Source: Nemertoderma westbladi (lineage: Eukaryota > Xenacoelomorpha > Nemertodermatida > Nemertodermatidae). Taken from it: 64,000 nt of DNA. This document shows positions 1 to 11,300 of this stretch, piece by piece. How positions within the stretch are numbered: position 1 is the stretch's first letter; every line of letters starts with the position of its first letter. Location: NCBI GenBank assembly GCA_032718475.1, contig JAUCBJ010008487.1, positions 1 through 64,000 of the forward strand, written 5' to 3'. Made by a program: the position numbers and the translations under genes. The notes under the pieces were generated by a model, which saw only the letters and a program-made list of their open reading frames with translations, was not told the origin of the DNA and ran no database searches.

Positions 1-120
1 TCATGGACTTTCACATTTTTTATAATTTCAAAAAATACTAGCTAGCAAAAAATCACTAGCTATCATAAAAAACATATCTACTAATGTTGTAGAACTTTCA
101 CCAATACCAAAAAATTAAAA
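1..120. repeat. A-rich CTAGCTAG dispersed repeat, copy 1
   Basis: This A-rich stretch with CTAGCTAGC and CACTAGCTA motifs resembles two stretches at about 44555-44620 and 44690-44800, which share the order TTTCA, ACTAGCTAG, A-run, CACTAGCTA, ACATATCTAC and TTCACCA. It is probably a dispersed non-coding repeat. No open frame or terminal structure is visible. The window edge may cut it. Confidence 0.5.
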
Positions 121-186
121 AACTCTAAAACAGGATTGGTGAAAAATGGCTGGGGTGTCGACAGGGCGAAGTAGGGACCGTGTTGC

Positions 187-258
187 TTAACCCCTTAGAG
201 CCTATGACGTCCACTGCACGTCACCATGGTCAACACGAAGACGTGCAGTGGACGTCAT
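187..258. repeat. TTAA-flanked hairpin, possible piggyBac-like end
   Basis: TTAA (187-190) is followed by CCCCTTAGAGCC and then two perfect 19-nt inverted arms (204-222 and 240-258, core GACGTCCACTGCACGTC) around a 17-nt loop. TTAA followed by CCC with a subterminal palindrome is the usual architecture of piggyBac-superfamily ends. I found no matching right end nearby, so this may be a solo end or a chance resemblance. Confidence 0.4.
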
Positions 259-345
259 GCTGGAATACATGTTTTATTGGAAGGCTCTTGGAGTAGGTAT
301 ACTGGTGGATACTATTAATGACACGTTCGTGGGGACTTCGCGCAG

Positions 346-920
346 CACGTAGTCGGCAAGCCTTGGCATACGGTTCATATAGAGCAAATGGGGCATGTCT
401 AGTTTGGACCCAATATCCCATGCTATAAATGTATTCATTCGATATACAATCATATGTTAATCCGCTAGGTGGTGTCAAATTGTTATTCTGCAATTTCGTA
501 CTTACTGTACAGCAGTACCGTACCGGTAGGCCTATGTCATTACTTCTGAGTCTCTAGCGGATCCCCAATTAAATGTCTTAACTTTTCAATTTCGTAAAAG
601 ATAGACTTCATGATTCTCTACAGGCCACCAAAATTTCAGCTCAGGAAAATGAGGCCTTCTCGAGAAATTTAACATTTTCTAAAAACCACATAATCTGTCG
701 TAGCTGACGTCAGACTGCATGATTTTTCACCAAACTTTACAAACTTTCTAAACTTTCTCTCTACTACATACCTACTAAGTTTGGTTCAATTCCGAACGAG
801 CGATGCCGAGAAATTCGCGTTCAAACATTTACCAGACGGACGGACGGACAGACAGACAGACAGACGGACATGCCCCATTTGCCCTATATGAACCGTATGC
901 AAAGGCTCGCCGACTACGTG
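346..920. repeat. 53-bp inverted arms (346-398 / 868-920)
   Basis: Two arms of about 53 nt, differing at only a few positions, lie in opposite orientation 470 bp apart. The shared core includes CATATAGAGCAAATGGGGCA, read on the other strand in the second arm. About 30 nt of the same family recurs at 3979-4008 (GGCTCGCC then TGTCTCGCCCCACATT). This is consistent with an inverted pair of old repeat fragments or a degraded foldback element. No coding capacity is seen. Confidence 0.55.
834..868. repeat. GGAC/AGAC simple repeat
   Basis: A tetranucleotide run of GGAC and AGAC units precedes the second inverted arm. Similar AGAC runs sit at the head of each ~143-bp unit described at 1044-3140. Confidence 0.8.
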
Positions 921-1173
921 TCTCGCCCCACATTTATTGCTCTTCGTGGCAAAAAATCCATTCTGTACTGTAGATAAGCTGTATTGTAGACTGTATTATT
1001 AGTGTTAGGTATATGGCGTAATGCCAACCACAGTACAGTAGTTCAGACTGACAGAGAGACCGACAGACAGACAGACTAGATTTATGTAAACGTGTAAACT
1101 GACATCAGAAATGAAATCAGCAACCCTTAAACCCCCATAGCGAGAATGTTGGTTAGTTAGTATACTTTCTTAA

Positions 1174-2725
1174 CCCTATTAGTACCGGGCTATAAAATGT
1201 TGTACAAATACCGGGAGGGGGTCATATTGACCCCCCCCTCTAAAATCTACAAATATTTACGAAAACGTCTGATTTTTTGTTTGTACGTAGGTATCACTTG
1301 TCTGGATCCGACCGAAAAAAAAAATTTTCGAAAAAATGTACTGGGGTGGTTATATTGCAGCACCAAAATTACAAGTAGTGCACAATTTTCACCAAATTTG
1401 AAAGTTACATTTTCGGCTAATTATTTTTCAATACAGGTTTTCTGGGGTGCAAAATACATTGGAAAATATTAAAAAATGATATGATTACTATAAATGGCTG
1501 TTTAGTCCTCTCTGCGTAGGAAAAAAATGAAAAAAACAAGTAACCAGCACTTTTCAGTTAGAACACAAAATTTTTAATTCACTTTTACGATGCTATAAAT
1601 TCACATTTTCAGGTTTTCGAGGGCGCTGATTCTAATGGAATACATTTCTAATATGCCAGATCATTGCTACTTGTGTTTTTCGGCGTAATTTGGCAAATTT
1701 TGGTGCTAGCACCAAATTTCGTACCCATCACCAAAAAGTACAAGTTTGCGATGTCCAGTGCTGTTTTTATTGATTCCATCGGATTCAGGACCCTCATAAA
1801 CCCGTATAACGCAAGAAACAAGGTGATACTATCTACTTATCAATTTGCATATTTTCCAAAATTTGGTGCTGGCACAACAATTTTCACCCACCGGCGAAAA
1901 ATACAAGTTTGAGAACTCTTATGAAATTTTTACTGATTCCATTGAATTCAGAACCATCACAAACCCGTATAACGCAAGAAACAAGGTGACACAATCAATT
2001 GATATATTTGATGGTTTTCAAAATTTGGTGCTAGCACCACATTTTGCACCCACATCCGAAAAATACAAGTTTGAGATGTCTAGTTCGATAATTATATTTT
2101 CCATTGAATTCAGAACAGCCATAAACCTCTAAAACGCAAGAAATAAATTGTCACAAGCAATTTTATCTATTGAATGGATTTTCAAAATTTCGTGCTAGCA
2201 CCAAAATTTGCACACAGCACCGAAAAATACAAGTTTGATACGCTTGGTGCAACTCGTATATATTTCATCGAATCCAGAAACCCAAAAAACCCCAATTGCG
2301 TAAAAAACAAGTTTCAAACGTTCAATTTACAAAATTGACTTATTTCAAAATTTGGTGCTGGCACCAAAATTTGGTACCCGCCGAAAAATACAAGTTTGAA
2401 ATTTCTAAATCAATTGATATGAGTTCCATCAAATTTCTAACACCAAAAAACCGGTGTAAATCAAAATTAGAGATGTTACAATTCATATTTAATGAAATGT
2501 AATTTTCAAAAAACGTCTCAAAAAAAGTGCCAAAAGTAGGGTTAAAAAATGGTGCTATAACTCGAAAAGTACCCAATATTTTTGAAAACGGTTTTCACTA
2601 CTAGGAAGACAATAGATTTTTAGGAAAAGTCATAAAATTTCAGATTCCCAACTGCGTTTGTTTCAGAATTATAATAAAAAAACCACGGGGGGGGTCATAT
2701 TGACCCCCCCCCGGGTTTAATAGGG
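1174..2725. mobile_element. piggyBac-like non-autonomous element (TTAA TSD)
   Basis: The element is flanked by TTAA on both sides (1170-1173 and 2726-2729). Its termini are inverted: the left begins CCCTATTAGTACCGGG, and the right reads CCCTATTAAACCCGGGG on the minus strand. Both termini continue into a G-run and the near-palindrome GGGTCATATTGACCC (1220-1233 and 2692-2705). The left copy carries about 26 extra nt. TTAA duplication and a CCCT start are diagnostic of the piggyBac superfamily. No transposase frame exists, so it is a MITE-like passenger. The uninterrupted neighbouring repeat unit near 2868-2880 (TTTTTTAAGTTTTGAC) serves as an empty-site paralogue. Confidence 0.85.
1640..2500. 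repeat. ~163-bp internal tandem repeat of the TTAA element
   Basis: Five imperfect units are marked by AAATTTGGTGCTAGCACC or close variants near 1690, 1856, 2017, 2182 and 2346, each followed by AAAAATACAAGTTTGA and a CATTGAATTCAGAA-like segment. GGTGCTAGCACC is a perfect 12-nt palindrome. Internal subrepeats of this kind are common in non-autonomous DNA transposons. Short frames across the region are not conserved between units and are not called as genes. Confidence 0.8.
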
Positions 2726-3140
2726 TTAAGTTTTCACAGACTGACTGACAGAAAGACCGACAGCCAGACAGACTAGATTTTTTTTTAACGTGAAAACTGA
2801 CATCTGAAATAAACTTAGCACCCATTAAAACCCCCATAACGAGAATGTTAGTTAGTTTGTATTCTTTTTTAAGTTTTGACAGACTGACTGACTGACAGAA
2901 AGACCGACAAACAGACAGTCTAGATTTATGTAAACCTGAAAACTGACATCAGAAATGAAATCAGCACCCCTTAAAACCCCCATAGCGAGAATGTTAGTTA
3001 ATTTGAATTCTCTTTTATATTTTGACAGACTGACTGACAGAATGACCGACAGACAGACAGACTAGATTTATGTAAACGTGAAAACTGACATCAGAAATGT
3101 AATCAGCACTCCTTAAAACCCCCATAGTGAGAATGTTAGC

Positions 3141-5380
3141 GACAAGTTTTAATTATTAACCATATTTCGTAAGATATATTTTAAAACATTTATTTATTAA
3201 TAATGCAATAACTGAATAACCAGATAACGGAACGACAAACCGAATTGAAACTTTTAATTACTAATAATAATTGTGGTGTGAGGTGATGGAAATCAAGGAT
3301 ATACTGTATGTTATGTTATGGAGCACGCGTTGGTAGGCACAGGCAATGAATTGATGTCTGTTGAGATGTATTGAAGGAGCACTATTCCTTCATTAGTAAT
3401 AATATTAATGTCATTGAATAACTGATACCTAAACACACACACACACACCCCCCCCCCCCCCCCCCCCCCGTCAGCCAGTTCTATGGAGAGTGAGTGAATG
3501 GATAGGGAATTAATGTTATCCTACCATCCCCAACCAGCAGCAGTCTGCCTCTAACAGGCCAGGACATTCTCAGCGTTGCTAAGACACGGGAAGGAATTAC
3601 TCCGTATTGACTGTCATTAGGCGGTTAGAGCCTGCGTGTGAATTAATTGATAAAAATGCAATTTTAATTGTAAATCAATAAATAACTATAAAACTTGACA
3701 TTAATCTCGAGTATAAAGTAAAGACTTTGATAGAATGGGACTCGGCGAATCTACCCATGTTAATTTTATACCAGATGGGATAAATGTTACCCCCCTAAAT
3801 AATTAATTACCGATAGAAGAATCGAAATAATTCGATTCAACCGTACAATTTAGCTGAAGATATTAACTTCGATTATGGCTTCCGACATTTATGGCTACCG
3901 ACACACACACACACACACACACACGTCACACACAGACTTTTGAGAAACGGCCATAGTATAATTATATCAGTTCGCTGATGGCTCGCCATACGTGTCTCGC
4001 CCCACATTGGAACTAAATTTGCTTCCCTTGGAACTAAATTCGCATCTATTGGAACTACGTAAGTTCGCATACATTTGAACTAAGTTCGCATGCATTGGAA
4101 CTAAATTCCTTTTCGTTTTTCTCTAGTTATTGGAACTAAGTTCGGCTAAATTGGAACTAAATTCGTTTCCATTGGAAGTAAATTCGCATGAGGCTTAAAT
4201 TGGAACTAAGTACGGGGAATCATACTTTTAGCTTGGCATTGGCTCATTTTCCAAAATGTATGACAGTCAAGTTTAAGGAAAATGTAAGCCTAACTAACAA
4301 GTTTGCGAAAACTAGAGCAATATATTATTATTAGGCCCGTTACTAAAAACTACTGTATTGGGTAAAAAAGAAACGGACGTAAAAAAAAATTACCTTCTTA
4401 ATTGATTCCAGTATGTAGAATATTGTACTCGGCCTACTGTATGTAGAAATATGTTGTAATACAGCAACTGGAAAACATTTATATGATTTTGTTTATAATC
4501 ATATAATTATAAGGGCAAATCGTCAGACTTCTTCCTGCCATATCTTATATGAATATTAATCGTATCGATACTTTCGGATTCAATGTCTTCAACTTGAACT
4601 TACGTACAACGGTACAGTAGATGTAGAGGTTAACGCCCTATTATTATAAATTATAATATTCCACAAGATGAAATAATGGCTCAATTTCATTGTGTAATTG
4701 GCGGGCTTCAATTGATTTGAAAATTCGGTTTTCGACACGTTACAGTAGTTATTACTGTAATTATGGTTTGTATTGTACATATGTAGATAGTCGTGCATAG
4801 TGGTACATAGTCGTACTGTACATATTAGTAGGAATCATATATTTTATTCAATAATTTTATCATCATTACTGAACTCTGTTAGTATTATTTGAAATATTAC
4901 ATTGCACAGTTATACAGTACATTCATTCAGTAACTATAAGTATTAAGACTTTACATTTCAAGTTGTTTCTACTTGTTACTTTATTCTATTATATTCTGTT
5001 ATATTATCAGGCAAGCCCCACAACTTCATCGACTTTAGTAGAGAAACTGTTAAGCACACTACTTTGATGATTATTGACCACGGCTACCTTAAATAAAGGC
5101 CGCGTCACCCCAATTTTGCAAAATAGTAGCCTTAGTAATGAATGACCTTTAAATTCCTACAGTATTGTAAAATATGTGAACTTTAAGCAGAAATATTATA
5201 CATTTTATAACCAACAACAAAATATTATGCGGGTTTTAATCAGTGGTTTCGTCGATATACGGTTTTGGAATAAAAACGTTGAGCAAAGTAACTGTACTTT
5301 ACTTTTCTTATGAACTTGGTATTTGCACTCACTCGGATCAGCACACTGTAAACAGCTACATCACGCGTGTTATTCATTGA
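3141..5380. other. AT-rich intergenic DNA with simple repeats
   Basis: No credible gene is seen. The stretch contains an AC run followed by 22 C (3433-3469), an AC run (3901-3924) and a degenerate repeat rich in TTGGAACTAA (about 4008-4210, spacing about 20-25 nt). The rest is unstructured AT-rich sequence up to the first degenerate unit of the 30-bp array near 5352. Confidence 0.7.
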
Positions 5381-8300
5381 TGATCGGTGTTTCGCATTGC
5401 TTCTCGTTCTTGCTCGGTGTTACGCATTGCTTCTCGTTCTTGCTCGTTGTTTTGCATTGCTCCACGTTCTTGCACGGTGTCTCGCATTGCTTCTCGTTCT
5501 TGTTCGGTGTTTCGCATTGCTCCCAGTTCTTGCATGGTGTTTCGCATTGCTCCCAGTTCTTGCATGGTGTTTCGCATTGCTTCTCGTTTTTGCACGGTGT
5601 TTCGCATTGCTCCTCGTTCTTGCTCGGTGTTTCGCATTGCTTCTCGTTCTTGCTCGTTGTTTTGCATTGCTCCACGTTCTTGCACGGTGTCTCGCATTGC
5701 TTCTCGTTCTTGTTCGGTGTTTCGCATTGCTCCCAGTTCTTGCATGGTGTTTCGCATTGCTTCTCGTTCTCGCTCGGTTTTTCGCATTGCTCCTCGTTCT
5801 TGCTCGGTGTTTCGCATTGCTTCTCGTTCTTGCTCGGTGCCTCGCATTGCTTCTCGTTCTTGCACGGTGTCTCGCATTGCTTCTCGTTCTTGCTCGGTGT
5901 TTCGCATTGCTTCTCGTTCTTGCTCGGTGTTACGCATTGCTTCTCGTTCTTTCTCGGTGTTTAACATTGCTCCTCGTTCTTGCTCGGTGTTACGCATTGC
6001 TTCTCGTTCTTGCTCGGTGTTTCGCATTGCTTCTCGTTCTTGCTCGGTGTTTCGCATTGCTTCTCGTTCTTGCTCGGTGTTTCGCATTGCTCCTCGTTCT
6101 TGCTCGGTGTTTCGCATTGCTTCTCGTTCTTGCTCGTTGTTTTGCATTGCTCCACGTTCTTGCACGGTGTCTCGCATTGCTTCTCGTTCTTGTTCGGTGT
6201 TTCGCATTGCTCCCAGTTCTTGCATGGTGTTTCGCATTGCTTCTTGTTTTTGCACGGTGTTTCGCATTGCTCCTCGTTCTTGCTCGGTGTTTCGCATTGC
6301 TTCTCGTTCTTGCTCGGTGTTACGCATTGCTTCTCGTTCTTGCTCGTTGTTTTGCATTGCTCCACGTTCTTGCACGGTGTCTCGCATTGCTTCTCGTTCT
6401 TGTTCGGTGTTTCGCATTGCTCCCAGTTCTTGCATGGTGTTTCGCATTGCTTCTCGTTCTCGCTCGGTTTTTCGCATTGCTCCTCGTTCTTGCTCGGTGT
6501 TTCGCATTGCTTCTCGTTCTTGCTCGGTGTTTCGCATTGCTTCTCGTTCTTGCTCGGTGTTTCGCATTGCTTCTCGTTCTTGCTCGGTGTTTCGCATTGC
6601 CCCTCGTTCTTGCTCGGTGCCTCGCATTGCTTCTCGTTCTTGCACGGTGTCTCGCATTGCTTCTCGTTCTTGCTCGGTGTTTCGCATTGCTCCTCGTTCT
6701 TGCTCGGTGTTTCGCATTGTTTCTCGTTCTTGCTCGGTGTTTCGCATTGCTTCTCGTTCTTGCTCGGTGTTTCGCATTGCTCCTCGTTCTTGCTCGGTGT
6801 TTCGCATTGCTCCTCGTTCTTGCTCGGTGTTTCGCATTGTTTCTCGTTCTTGCTCGGTGTTTCGCATTGCTTCTCGTTCTTGCTCGGTGTTTCGCATTGC
6901 TCCTCGTTCTTGCACGGTGTCTCGCATTGCTTCTCGTTCTTGCTCGGTGTTTCGCATTGCTTCTCGTTCTTGCTCGGTGTTTCGCATTGCCCCTCGTTCT
7001 TGCTCGGTGCCTCGCATTGCTTCTCGTTCTTGCACGGTGTCTCGCATTGCTTCTCGTTCTTGCTCGGTGTTTCGCATTGCTCCTCGTTTTTGCTCGGTGT
7101 TTCGCATTGTTTCTCGTTCTTGCTCGGTGTTTAACATTGCTCCTCGTTCTTGCTTGGTGCCTCGCATTGCTTCTCGTTCTTGCTCGGTGTTTCGCATTGC
7201 TCTTCGTTCTTGCTCGGTGTTTCGAATTGCTCCCCGTTCTTGCTCGGTGTTTAACATTGCTCCTCGTTCTTGCTCGGTGTTTCGCATTGCTTCTCGTTCT
7301 TGCTCGGTGTTTTGCATTGCTCCTCGTTCTTGCACGGTGCCTCGCATTGCTTCTCGTTCTTGCTCGGTGTTTCGCATTGCTTCTCGTTCTTCCACGGTGT
7401 TTCGCATTGCTTCTCGTTCTTGCTCGGTGTTTCGCATTGCTTCTCGTTCTTCCACGGTGTTTCGCATTGCTTCTCGTTCTTGCTCGGTGTTTTGCATTGC
7501 TCCTCGTTCTTGCTCGGTGTTTTGCATTGCTCCTCGTTCTTGCTCGGTGTTTCGCATTGCTACTCGTTCTTGCTCGGTGTTTCGCATTGCTCCTCGTTCT
7601 TGCTCGGTGTTTCGCATTGCTTCTCGTTCTTGCTCGGTGTTTCGCATTGCTTCTCGTTCTTGCTCGGTGTTTCGCATTGCTCTTCGTTCTTGCTCGGTGT
7701 TTCGAATTGCTCCCCGTTCTTGCTCGGTGTTTAACATTGCTCCTCGTTCTTGCTCGGTGTTTCGAATTGCTCCCCGTTCTTGCTCGGTGTTTAACATTGC
7801 TCCTCGTTCTTCCACGGTGTTTCGCATTGCTTCTCGTTCTTGCTCGGTGTCTCGCATTGCTTCTCGTTCTTGCTCGGTGTTTCGCATTGCTCTTCGTTCT
7901 TGCTCGGTGTTTCGAATTGCTCCCCGTTCTTGCTCGGTGTTTAACATTGCTCCTCGTTCTTGCTCGGTGTTTCGCATTGCTTCTCGTTCTTGCTCGGTGT
8001 TTTGCATTGCTCCTCGTTCTTGCACGGTGCCTCGCATTGCTTCTCGTTCTTGCTCGGTGCCTCGCATTGCTTCTCGTTCTTCCACGGTGTTTCGCATTGC
8101 TTCTCGTTCTTGCTCGGTGTTTCGCATTGCTTCTCGTTCTTCCACGGTGTTTCGCATTGCTTCTCGTTCTTGCTCGGTGTCTCGCATTGCTTCTCGTTCT
8201 TGCTCGGTGTTTCGCATTGCTTCTCGTTCTTCCACGGTGTTTCGCATTGCTTCTCGTTCTTGCTCGGTGTCTCGCATTGCTTCTCGTTCTTGCTCGGTGT

Positions 8301-11300
8301 TTCGCATTGCTTCTCGTTCTTGCTCGGTGTTTCGCATTGCTTCTCGTTCTTGCTCGGTGTTTCGCATTGCTCCTCGTTCTTGCTCGGTGTTTCGCATTGC
8401 TTCTCGTTCTTGCTCGTTGTTTTGCATTGCTCCACGTTCTTGCACGGTGTCTCGCATTGCTTCTCGTTCTTGTTCGGTGTTTCGCATTGCTCCCAGTTCT
8501 TGCATGGTGTTTCGCATTGCTTCTTGTTTTTGCACGGTGTTTCGCATTGCTCCTCGTTCTTGCTCGGTGTTTCGCATTGCTTCTCGTTCTTGCTCGTTGT
8601 TTTGCATTGCTCCACGTTCTTGCACGGTGTCTCGCATTGCTTCTCGTTCTTGTTCGGTGTTTCGCATTGCTCCCAGTTCTTGCATGGTGTTTCGCATTGC
8701 TTCTCGTTCTCGCTCGGTTTTTCGCATTGCTCCTCGTTCTTGCTCGGTGTTTCGCATTGCTTCTCGTTCTTGCTCGGTGTTTCGCATTGCTTCTCGTTCT
8801 TGCTCGGTGTTTCGCATTGCTTCTCGTTCTTGCTCGGTGTTTCGCATTGCCCCTCGTTCTTGCTCGGTGCCTCGCATTGCTTCTCGTTCTTGCACGGTGT
8901 CTCGCATTGCTTCTCGTTCTTGCTCGGTGTTTCGCATTGCTCCTCGTTCTTGCTCGGTGTTTCGCATTGTTTCTCGTTCTTGCTCGGTGTTTAACATTGC
9001 TCCTCGTTCTTGCTTGGTGCCTCGCATTGCTTCTCGTTCTTGCTCGGTGTTTCGCATTGCTCTTCGTTCTTGCTCGGTGTTTCGAATTGCTCCCCGTTCT
9101 TGCTCGGTGTTTAACATTGCTCCTCGTTCTTGCTCGGTGTTTCGCATTGCTTCTCGTTCTTGCTCGGTGTTTTGCATTGCTCCTCGTTCTTGCACGGTGC
9201 CTCGCATTGCTTCTCGTTCTTGCTCGGTGTTTCGCATTGCTTCTCGTTCTTCCACGGTGTTTCGCATTGCTTCTCGTTCTTGCTCGGTGTTTCGCATTGC
9301 TTCTCGTTCTTCCACGGTGTTTCGCATTGCTTCTCGTTCTTGCTCGGTGTCTCGCATTGCTTCTCGTTCTTGCTCGGTGTTTCGCATTGCTCTTCGTTCT
9401 TGCTCGGTGTTTCGAATTGCTCCCCGTTCTTGCTCGGTGTTTAACATTGCTCCTCGTTCTTGCTCGGTGTTTCGCATTGCTTCTCGTTCTTGCTCGGTGT
9501 TTTGCATTGCTCCTCGTTCTTGCACGGTGCCTCGCATTGCTTCTCGTTCTTGCTCGGTGTTTCGCATTGCTTCTCGTTCTTGCTCGGTGTTTAACATTGC
9601 TCCTCGTTCTTGCTCGGTGTTTCGCATTGCTTCTCGTTCTTGCTCGGTGTTTTGCATTGCTCCTCGTTCTTGCACGGTGCCTCGCATTGCTTCTCGTTCT
9701 TGCTCGGTGTCTCGCATTGCTTCTCGTTCTTGCTCGGTGTTTCGCATTGCTCTTCGTTCTTGCTCGGTGTTTCGAATTGCTCCCCGTTCTTGCTCGGTGT
9801 TTAACATTGCTCCTCGTTCTTGCTCGGTGTTTCGCATTGCTTCTCGTTCTTGCTCGGTGTTTAACATTGCTCCTCGTTCTTGCTCGGTGCCTCGCATTGC
9901 TTCTCGTTCTTGCATGGTGTCTCGCATTGCTTCTCGTTCTTGCTCGGTGTTTCGCATTGCTCTTCGTTCTTGCTCGGTGTTTCGAATTGCTCCCCGTTCT
10001 TGCTCGGTGTTTAACATTGCTCCTCGTTCTTGCTCGGTGTTTCGCATTGCTTCTCGTTCTTGCTCGGTGTTTCGCATTGCCCCTCGTTCTTGCTCGGTGC
10101 CTCGCATTGCTTCTCGTTCTTGCACGGTGTCTCGCATTGCTTCTCGTTCTTGCTCGGTGTTTCGCATTGCTTCTCGTTCTTGCTCGGTGTTTCGCATTGC
10201 TTCTCGTTCTTTCTCGGTGTTTAACATTGCTCCTCGTTCTTGCTCGATGTTACACATTGCTTCTCGTTCTTGTACGGTGTTTCGCATTGCTCCTCGTTCT
10301 TGCTCGATGTTTCGCATTGCTTCTCGTTCTTGCTCGGTGTTTCGCATTGCTCCTCGTTCTTGCTAGGTGTTTCGCATTGCTTCTCGTTCTTGCTCGGTGT
10401 TTCGCATTGCTCCTCGTTCTTGCTCGGTGTTACGCATTGCTTCTCGTTCTTTCTCGGTGTTTAACATTGCTCCTCGTTCTTGCACGGTGTTTCGCATTGC
10501 TTCTCGTTCTTGCTCGGTGTTTCGCATTGCTTCTCGTTCTTGCTCGATGTTTCGCATTGCTTCTCGTTCTTGCTCGGTGTTTCGCATTGCTCCTCGTTCT
10601 TGCTAGGTGTTTCGCATTGCTTCTCGTTCTTGTTCGGTGTTACGCATTGCTCCCAGTTCTTGCATGGTGTTTCGCATTGCTTCTCGTTCTTGCTCGGTGT
10701 TACGCATTGCTCCCAGTTCTTGCATGGTGTTTCGCATTGCTTCTCGTTCTCGCTCGGTGTTTCGCATTGCTCCTCGTTCTTGCTCGGTGTTACGCATTGC
10801 TTCTCGTTCTTTCTCGGTGTTACGCATTGCTCCCAGTTCTTGCATGGTGTTTCGCATTGCTTCTCGTTCTCGCTCGGTGTTTCGCATTGCTCCTCGTTCT
10901 TGCTCGGTGTCTCGCATTGCTTCTCGTTCTTGCTCGGTGTTTCGCATTGCTTCTCGTTCTTGCTCGGTGTTTCGCATTGCTTCTCGTTCTTTCTCGGTGT
11001 TAACATTGCTCCTCGTTCTTGCTCGATGTTACACATTGCTTCTCGTTCTTGTACGGTGTTTCGCATTGCTCCTCGTTCTTGCTCGATGTTTCGCATTGCT
11101 TCTCGTTCTTGCTCGGTGTTTCGCATTGCTCCTCGTTCTTGCTAGGTGTTTCGCATTGCTTCTCGTTCTTGCTCGGTGTTTCGCATTGCTCCTCGTTCTT
11201 GCTCGGTGTTACGCATTGCTTCTCGTTCTTTCTCGGTGTTTAACATTGCTCCTCGTTCTTGCACGGTGTTTCGCATTGCTTCTCGTTCTTGCTCGGTGTT

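Larger units (their letters stand above)
1044..3140. repeat. ~143-bp tandem repeat, 4 copies, split by an insertion
   Basis: Four units begin with CAGACTGACTG or CAGACTGACAG at 1044, 2737, 2880 and 3026. They share AGACTAGATTTATGTAAACG, CTGACATCAGAAATG, CCCCCATAGCGAGAATGTTA and a T-rich tail. The periods are 143 and 146 bp. The first unit is interrupted by the TTAA-flanked element 1174-2725; with that element removed the spacing becomes about 137 bp, so the array was contiguous before the insertion. Confidence 0.85.
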
